DNA of 64,000 nucleotides from Nageia nagi (Eukaryota; Pinophyta), in the NCBI GenBank assembly GCA_050084985.1, contig JBITNC010000001.1, positions 72,106,001-72,170,000 on the forward strand, read 5' to 3'. The number at the start of each line of letters is the position of its first letter. Position 1 is the first letter of the stretch. This document shows positions 57,641 through 64,000 of this stretch, one piece after another. The notes beneath the pieces are model-generated. The model searched no databases and was not told the DNA's origin. It saw only the letters and a program-made list of their open reading frames with translations. A program made the translations under genes and the position numbers.

Positions 57641-58470
57641 TTATTTTTCTTCTATAGATTGGTGATAGGATTTGCTATCTTTGGAAAATCCTTAATAAAT
57701 CTTTTATAATATCTAGCTAATCCTATGAAACTTCTTACCTTAGTCACACTGGTTGGTGTAGGCCAACTCATTATTGTTGTTACCTTTTTAGGATCAACTA
57801 AGATTCCTTTAGCAGATATAATGTAACCTAAATATTGAATGTGAGAAACATAAAAATCACACTTAGACAATTTACCATATAGCTGATGTCATCTCAAAAC
57901 TTCTAAGGCTAATGTAAAATAATGGTTATGCTCCTCTTCATTCCTTGAGTATATGAGGATATTGTCTAAAAAGACTAGCACAAAGTTGTCTAAGTATTCT
58001 CAATAAATATTATTCATCAGATTCGTGAATGCTATAGGAGCATTCATTAATCTAAATGGTAAGACCATAAAATCATAATGTCTATACCAAGTTTTGAAGG
58101 CTATTTTATAGGTATTTGATTATTTTATCTTTAATTGGTGATAACTTGATCTCAAATCTATCTTAGAAAAGATAGCATCATCTTTGAGCTGGTCAAATAA
58201 GTCATCGATTCTAGGTGGAGGATATCTATTATTGATGGTTACCTTGTTCAACAACCTATATTCAATACATAATCTTAGTGTTCCATCCTTCTTTTTGATA
58301 AATAATATAGGAGCACCCCAATGTGATACATTAGGCTTTATCAATCCTTTCTTCAAAATATCTTGTAACTGTACTTTTAACTCTTGCATTTCAATGGTAT
58401 TCATTCTATAGGGAGTTCTAGAGATAGGTTTAGCTCCTAACACTAGATCTATCAAGAAGTCAGATTCTCA
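57641..58470 (-). pseudogene. Chromovirus reverse transcriptase, decayed
   Basis: A 111-codon open stretch (58,120-58,455) holds [60 protein letters not shown] and [15 protein letters not shown], canonical chromovirus RT blocks. A damaged part follows (58,020-58,115). The active-site block VLVFLDNILIYSRN has YxDD as FLDN at 57,961-57,972; the second catalytic Asp is Asn, as a G-to-A change would give. KLSKCDFYVSHIQYLGYIIS (57,805-57,870) and VRSFIGLARYYKRFIKDFPK (57,670-57,730) complete the domain. Many blocks are open but the catalytic site is lost. Confidence 0.92.
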
Positions 58471-58559
58471 TTTTGGTAATTCTTTGAGAAATACATTCTT
58501 ATACTTTCTTAACATAGGATATTTGCTTAACATTTCTACCTCTCTATCCTCCTATTGTA

Positions 58560-59020
58560 CTTCTTTAACCTTAACTATAAAAAGATCATTTCCCTTTTTT
58601 TAATACTTTTTCTCATTTGCATGGTTGTGGCCATGTAAGGTTCAAATGGTCCTTGATCATTGAACACCCTATGTTGATTTTGAGATAAATCAGTATATTC
58701 CGTCCATCTCTCTTGAAAATTAATCAAGATCTTATGTGCTATTAACCAATCCACCCCTAGGATAATATCATAGGAAGCTAAAGGAACCACATATAAATCC
58801 CACTCAATAAATCCCTTGGGTAACTCAATCTCAACATTTCTAAAACACTATTTTATATAACACTTTTGACCAAACCCAAATCTACTTGCCATACATTTGT
58901 CAAAATTTTTGGTGCCTTAATCATGTCTTTAACTATAGAATTTGAAATGAAACTATTCGTTGCACCATAATATATCAAAACTTTAAAAGATTTGCTAGAA
59001 ATTTTACCTGATATTTGAAG
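58560..59020 (-). pseudogene. Chromovirus aspartic protease, decayed
   Basis: The active-site block reads KVLIYYGATNSFIS (58,943-58,985; usual xxLxDSGATHSFIS), so the catalytic Asp is Tyr. The C-terminal block PLASYDIILGVDWLIAHKIL (58,720-58,790) is the conserved 'xYDVILGMDWLxxxxAxIDC' motif. It would have processed Gag-Pol. Stops lie between the two blocks. Confidence 0.82.
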
Positions 59021-60480
59021 AGGTGTAGCTTATCCTTGAGCTTTCCCCAATCCAATTGCTACAAAAAATTGATAATCCTTTGGTGGGTCTATATTCAAAG
59101 GGCATTGATTTGCATAGTGTGCTCCACCATAGTTCTAACATCCATCCTATGGAGCTTCCTTTTGCTTTGAATTATTATCCTTAGGTACATATTGGTTATT
59201 TCTTTGCTCATAAAAATTGAGGTTTGGATCCCTAATTCCATGATTCCCATTCCCATGGTTTTGATTATGTCTTCTAAAATGTTGATTCTTGTTATGGAAA
59301 CCCTTCTTTTTGAAACCCTTATTCCCAAGTTGTTTCTTCTCAAACCTTTGAAAATTTCCATCCTTATGATTCTGATTAATCTTTCTATTGCCATTGTGCA
59401 AAGTCTATTGCTCAGCACCTCTATTCCTTTGAAAAGGTTCCTTATCTTTTTCATCTGGTACAAAATTCATGAGTGTTTTTATTATGCTCAAGTTACCTTC
59501 TACTCTTTTAGCAAAATCATAAGCTTGTTCCAATGTATTAGGGTTTAGGATATTAGCCATAGTCTTGATCTTGAAATCCAACCCCACAAGAAATTATTGA
59601 ACCTTCAAATGATTTTTATCATCTATAACATACTTAAGAAGTTTGAAAAACTTTTGGTGATAGGTTTGCACACTCATGGAAACTTTTTGAAGTGTATAAT
59701 ATTACTCATGTTTCTTATCAAAATAGATCTAAGGGATAAATCTCTTCCAAAATGCTTTCATAAATTTTGGCCACTTCAAATCCTAGATTCCATGCTCAAC
59801 TTTGTAGGCATTCCACCATTCAAGAGCAATATCTTGAAAGTTTTAAGTAGCCCACATGATTTTAGTTTTTAGTAATAGATTTTTCATTGAAAAGTAAGTT
59901 TCAACCTCCTCTAACCATACTTTAGCATTCTCACCTTCATGATTTCCATTAAACTTGGGTATTTGAGCTTTCTTTAGATCAGATGCAAGTCCTTATTCAA
60001 TCCTTGCTTAAATTTGGTTGTTCAATCCATCGTATCTTGCTTGAGCTAGAAGAACTAGATCAAATTTTTGTCTTGGAGGATCAACTCTCTAACTCAATAG
60101 GTTATTTATCAATTCTTGCTACTTTGCTACCTGCTCTTGGAGTCTTATGATGGCTTCTTATCCTCTATTGGTTTGATTGGAATGGCTAGAAGAATCTTAA
60201 ATATTATTTGTAGGAACTTACTAATTAACATTCCTCATTATTCTTCTTCTAACATTTCTCCCCCTAGCATTTGCATTTCAACCCATTACATTTCTTTGGT
60301 TTACACTGGTATTGGCATTCATGGGAAGACTATTAATATCACCTTATTAAGGTTGCCTAAAGATTTGGTTACACATCTTGGGATTTCCATAATCTAATTC
60401 AACCAAATGGTATTATTATTAGGCTCATGCATACTCAATCTAGACTTCCTAAATGTTTATAGCAAAAGATTCATGGACCA
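59021..60480 (-). pseudogene. Chromovirus gag, decayed
   Basis: The Gag core at about 59,590-59,800 has KWPKFMKAFWKRFIP and LQKVSMSVQTYHQKFFKL (usual 'W..F...F..KFIP..R..K..EFL.L.QG.MSV.EY...F..L'). LNPNTLEQAYDFAKRVEGNL follows at 59,480-59,545. A Lys/Asn/His-rich basic stretch (59,160-59,400) precedes the knuckle NYGGAHYANQCP (59,100-59,140), in which one Cys of C-x2-C-x3-H-x4-C is Tyr and a stop lies in the motif. Right of 59,900 the N-terminal part is fragmentary. Gag would form particles and bind RNA. Confidence 0.8.
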
Positions 60481-60504
60481 TAGGCCTGAGAGTTTGAACT
60501 TGTT

Positions 60505-60517
60505 GTTTTGATACCAA
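60505..60517 (-). other. Degraded initiator-Met tRNA primer-binding site
   Basis: The minus strand reads TTGGTATCAAAAC directly after the LTR end ATTACA. The usual site is TTGGTATCAGAGC; the two changed bases are G-to-A. Confidence 0.82.
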
Positions 60518-63500
60518 TGTAATGTATCCACTAATTATCATCAACCAAAGCCCTAATTTTTTACCTAAATTTTTTTTTGTAACACTCGAATGATTTAGGA
60601 ATGAACTAGGCAATACCACATGAGTTTGATCTACTACTAGCTAGCTCAGCACTCACATGGCAAGACTGGCTAAGAGCTTAGGGTAACCAACCCTAATAAA
60701 TTTTTTTGGTGTTCACTTTTCAACACTCACCCTATTGAAAAGATGTCTCAAAATTAACCTCACCATTCCTTTTCCATGTCTTGTATGTAATAGGATTTTT
60801 GATTACAGTGTAGTGGTTTTCTACTCGAGGCTCGTATCACCTAAGAGATCACACTTCCACTAAGTTAGTCATCATCTCCTAATGATAACTCTCCATATCA
60901 TAGGAGTAGTTAACTTGTCCTAGGCAGGCTTCCTTATGAGCGAGTAGCATCACCTATAGAATAATCATCATATCCCTATCTACTAACTGCAAGTGATATG
61001 ACTACTAATTACCCTCACCCAGTAATAGTATTTTTTTCAATTTCTATCCCCACCTAACTCACCTATTGAAGAATATGAATACTAACCTACCCATAACTAT
61101 TGACTAGTCCCACCATTTGGTTTAGCATCCCCATGCCCATAACTTGGAGAGCCATGGATATTAAATAATATCCTCTAATGGTTATTTAGTCTAATCTATT
61201 TTTAAATGTGTTGACAAAAAGAACCACCTATGTCCAATTGACTATAAACTAATGTTTTCAACAGTGGATACAAGACATGTTCTAAAATTTAACACCATTC
61301 ATTCTTGCACACAAGGAGTACCTCAGAATTATTAGTTATAGCTTATGTAGGAAGTCACATATTTTCTTATTTATTCCATACACATTGTATTACTATATGG
61401 ATCTACTTTTTAAAAGATCTCTTGAATACATAAAGTAACAAGTTGTTAAGGAGAATCTTGCCACTATTGCTATAAAAGTAATGCAATGCTAAGTAGTCCT
61501 CATGTAAAGAATATTTCTTTTGTTTTTAATCTAGAAAGGTAGGTTTACTTAGCAAAGGTTCTTCATCGCATTTCTTGCATTCATCCAAAAAGAATCCTAA
61601 ATAATTCTATTTATCTCATGGGGTCCCACTAATATTTAACTTGATTCTAAGAGTCCTTAAGATATCCCAAATGCTCATAAATTATCATTTGGAACCTTAA
61701 TTCTAGTTTAGGGTTAATTCTAAGTTGTTGGGATAATTTTGGATTTCTCAAGATTAAGAACCTAATTCACCTATGAATACTACCTAACAAGTATTAATTC
61801 TTACTCCTATTTATCAAAACATAAAACTTAACATGTAATAAGAGATAGCAAATTCATCTACCCTTCATTTATCATTAAATATACTAATGAGATTTATACA
61901 ACATAATCCTCATTAAGCATTTCTAAGTCAATAATCAATTACAAAAAGCTTGAACACATCTCAAAATTTTATTTTTTAACATATACGATAATGGAATAGC
62001 TTCCATAAACTTATTACAATACATTAATACACAATAAGGCTAATACACTTTAATGAATTTGTTAACTCATCATCATCATCTCATAATAAAAATTAAATAT
62101 AACATTGTTACTTATTAAGTCATTCTATGCCTTTTTGTCGAAACACATCCATAGATCTTCATACAAAAAGCATCAAGCATCTCCATCCTTCTTTGAACAA
62201 TGAGCATTGAACATTGATCATTCCCTTGGAACTTGATGGTTGGATCAAGTACTAGTAGGGAGGAGGATCAGGACAACCCTTTTTTTGACCATTATGTGAA
62301 TTAATTTAACTATAGACCTTAGGAGAAATTATCTCCTTTTTCTTGGTTAATGTACATTAATCTATTATTTATTAATCCATCTTAAATAATTAAATGATTC
62401 ATAATAAGGGTTTGGATACCTTTATAATTAATTAATGAAATTGGTACTATTTGAATTATTTTACTAAACATTATACCAATATCAAAATTTCAAAACCATA
62501 GTTTATTTACTACAAGATTCTAAAGAGTTCTTGAATTACTTATTAAAAATATTTAACATACTTATCACCTCATTAGATACTAATTAGTTTAATTGACAAA
62601 TTTAGATAATAATAAGAAAATATATTTTTATTACTTCATCTTTTTCCACTTTTACATGAATTTAATAATATTTCTTTACTAAAATTCATGTCAAAATAAA
62701 TTCATTAATCTCTAACTAAAGGCATAAGGAGAAATATTAGACTACTCTCCTTAAAATATCATAAAATACATAATACAATTTGTACATGAAATTTTCTACC
62801 CGTACATCTAAATAAAAACAAAAGAACATCCCACTCCTTTACTTTTTAAAGAAAATGACATGGTACCAACCTTTGAATAAAATAACCACTATGTCTTTTC
62901 AAAGGCTACAACATTTCAATCAATAATTAATAAAACTTTATTAGTATAATAAACATCATATTAGGAATTTAATAAAATTTATGTCATTTATTAAACTTTA
63001 GCTAAAGGCATAAGGAGAATTATTTGAACTTTTAAATGAAATGACCATTATGTCTCTTCAAATGCTACAACACTTCAATTAATAATTAATTATATGAAAC
63101 TTTATCAAATATTATAATAAACATCATAGTAAAAATTTAATAAAATTTATATCAAAATAAATTCATTAAATTCTAACTAAAAGCATAAGAGGAAATATTT
63201 GATTAGTCTCTTTAAAATATAATAATACAATTTGTACATGAATTTTTTTTCCACCCCTATATCTAAATAAAAAATAATAACAAAAAAAAATTCCACTCCT
63301 TTACTTTTTAAAGAAAATGACATGGTAACAATATATAAATAAAAAAACCACTATCTTTGCAAATGGTTCAACACTTCTAACAACCATTAATTATATGAAG
63401 CTTTACCAAATATTATGATAAACATTATATTAAATATCTCAAAATAGGACTACCTAAATAAAAAAAATGTAAAAGAATGCACCTTGACTTGAAGAAGAAA

Positions 63501-64000
63501 GACTTCTTTTCTTCACGTAACTCTACACCAATCTTGAGAATAACCAAAATAAAATGAAAATAGCAAGAGATAGGTAGGTAGTTGTTGTTGGTATTTTTTC
63601 AATGCTCTACTCCCTTATTTATAGCTAAAGGGGCTCAAATGCATCCAAATGGATGTCTCCTCACACCCTCAATAATTTTGGGCTAGGTTTGCTTAAATTT
63701 GGAAATGAAGGTAATGGCATTTAACACTTTGGAATCTTTTTTATTAGCTGACAATTTAGTGCCAACTCTTATCTACACCTAACACAAAAATACAAAATTA
63801 AATAGGGTAATTTCTCTATTATTTTCCTAGCTATTAAATACCATGTCATATCACAAAGAGACCATAGTCTCTATCTAATAGTGTTTTTACTATTAGCCCT
63901 ATGTGGAAATAATATGGACACTCATATTCAACTTTTACCCCATTAAATTTATTTTTATAACCTTATAATAATTTTCAAATTTAACTCAAGGTATATCCCC
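60518..64000 (-). repeat. 5' LTR of the chromovirus, truncated by the window
   Basis: It matches 50,261-55,201 minus one 1,332-bp unit and minus about 140 bp deleted near 63,026. By alignment about 454 bp remain outside, which would give an LTR of roughly 3.94 kb. A TATA box on the minus strand is at 63,616-63,623. Confidence 0.88.
63616..63623 (-). promoter_or_regulatory. LTR TATA box (5' LTR)
   Basis: TATAAATA on the minus strand, kept with its surroundings in the 3' LTR at 54,817-54,824. Likely the element's promoter. Confidence 0.6.

Larger units (their letters stand above)
50261..64000 (-). mobile_element. Tekay/Del-like chromovirus (Ty3/gypsy) with very long LTRs, right end outside window
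   Basis: 3' LTR (50,261-55,655), internal region (55,656-60,517) and the first 3,483 bp of the 5' LTR (60,518-64,000) are in minus orientation. The primer site (60,505-60,517) and a purine-rich tract beside the left LTR support this. Gag, protease, RT, RNase H, integrase and a chromodomain follow from right to left. The chromodomain after integrase defines a chromovirus, and long LTRs plus the initiator-Met primer site suit Tekay/Del. All enzymatic domains carry stops and lost residues. Confidence 0.9.

Noticed and set aside
1-64000. tRNA, rRNA, CRISPR or organelle-derived sequence
   Set aside because: No cloverleaf, rRNA core motif, regularly spaced perfect repeat or plastid/mitochondrial gene was recognised by eye.

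Overview
This window is nuclear repeat DNA of a seed plant with a large genome. It is AT-rich and CpG-poor, and I could not assign a species. I recognise no intact host gene, tRNA, rRNA or CRISPR. Nearly everything assignable is old LTR retrotransposon sequence. Coding regions survive as frames broken mainly by TAG, TGA and TAA at places where CAG, CGA, CAA or Trp codons would be expected, plus some indels. That is what cytosine methylation and deamination of silenced elements would leave.

Layout. (1) 1-18,316: a minus-strand Ty3/gypsy-like family arranged LTR(partial)-internal A-LTR-internal B-LTR. Internal A (63-8,792) has a gag, no recognisable pol, and on the opposite strand a decayed plant-mobile-domain (PMD) gene at 2,336-4,100 with its own candidate TATA box. 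Internal B (9,537-17,598) has a different gag-like frame, split by a 5.15-kb Ty1/copia element (11,503-16,655, plus strand) with LTRs, degenerate initiator-Met primer site, polypurine tract and near-perfect target duplication. (2) 18,317-20,618: unassigned spacer with a ~105-bp tandem repeat. (3) 20,619-27,558: a full-length plus-strand Ty3/gypsy element with two 1,191-bp LTRs. (4) 27,559-33,856: mostly unassigned; a possible minus-strand decayed gene, then a primer-site-like motif and a long acidic gag-like frame on the plus strand. (5) 33,857-47,366: an apparently non-coding LTR element (LARD-like, plus strand) into which an 8.7-kb minus-strand Tat-lineage Ty3/gypsy element (37,749-46,448, two 642-bp LTRs) is nested. 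(6) 47,367-50,260: spacer with an 86-bp tandem repeat. (7) 50,261-64,000+: a minus-strand Tekay/Del-like chromovirus with very long LTRs; the 3' LTR (5,395 bp) carries a 1,332-bp tandem duplication absent from the 5' LTR, which runs off the window.

The genes do not form a host pathway. Each element once encoded Gag, protease, reverse transcriptase/RNase H and integrase for its own copying. All autonomous elements here look dead: the three Ty3/gypsy RT active sites read FLDV, YIDY and FLDN, and the copia polyprotein is broken by many stops although its YMDD box survives. The most unusual item is the gag-only element carrying an antisense PMD gene.
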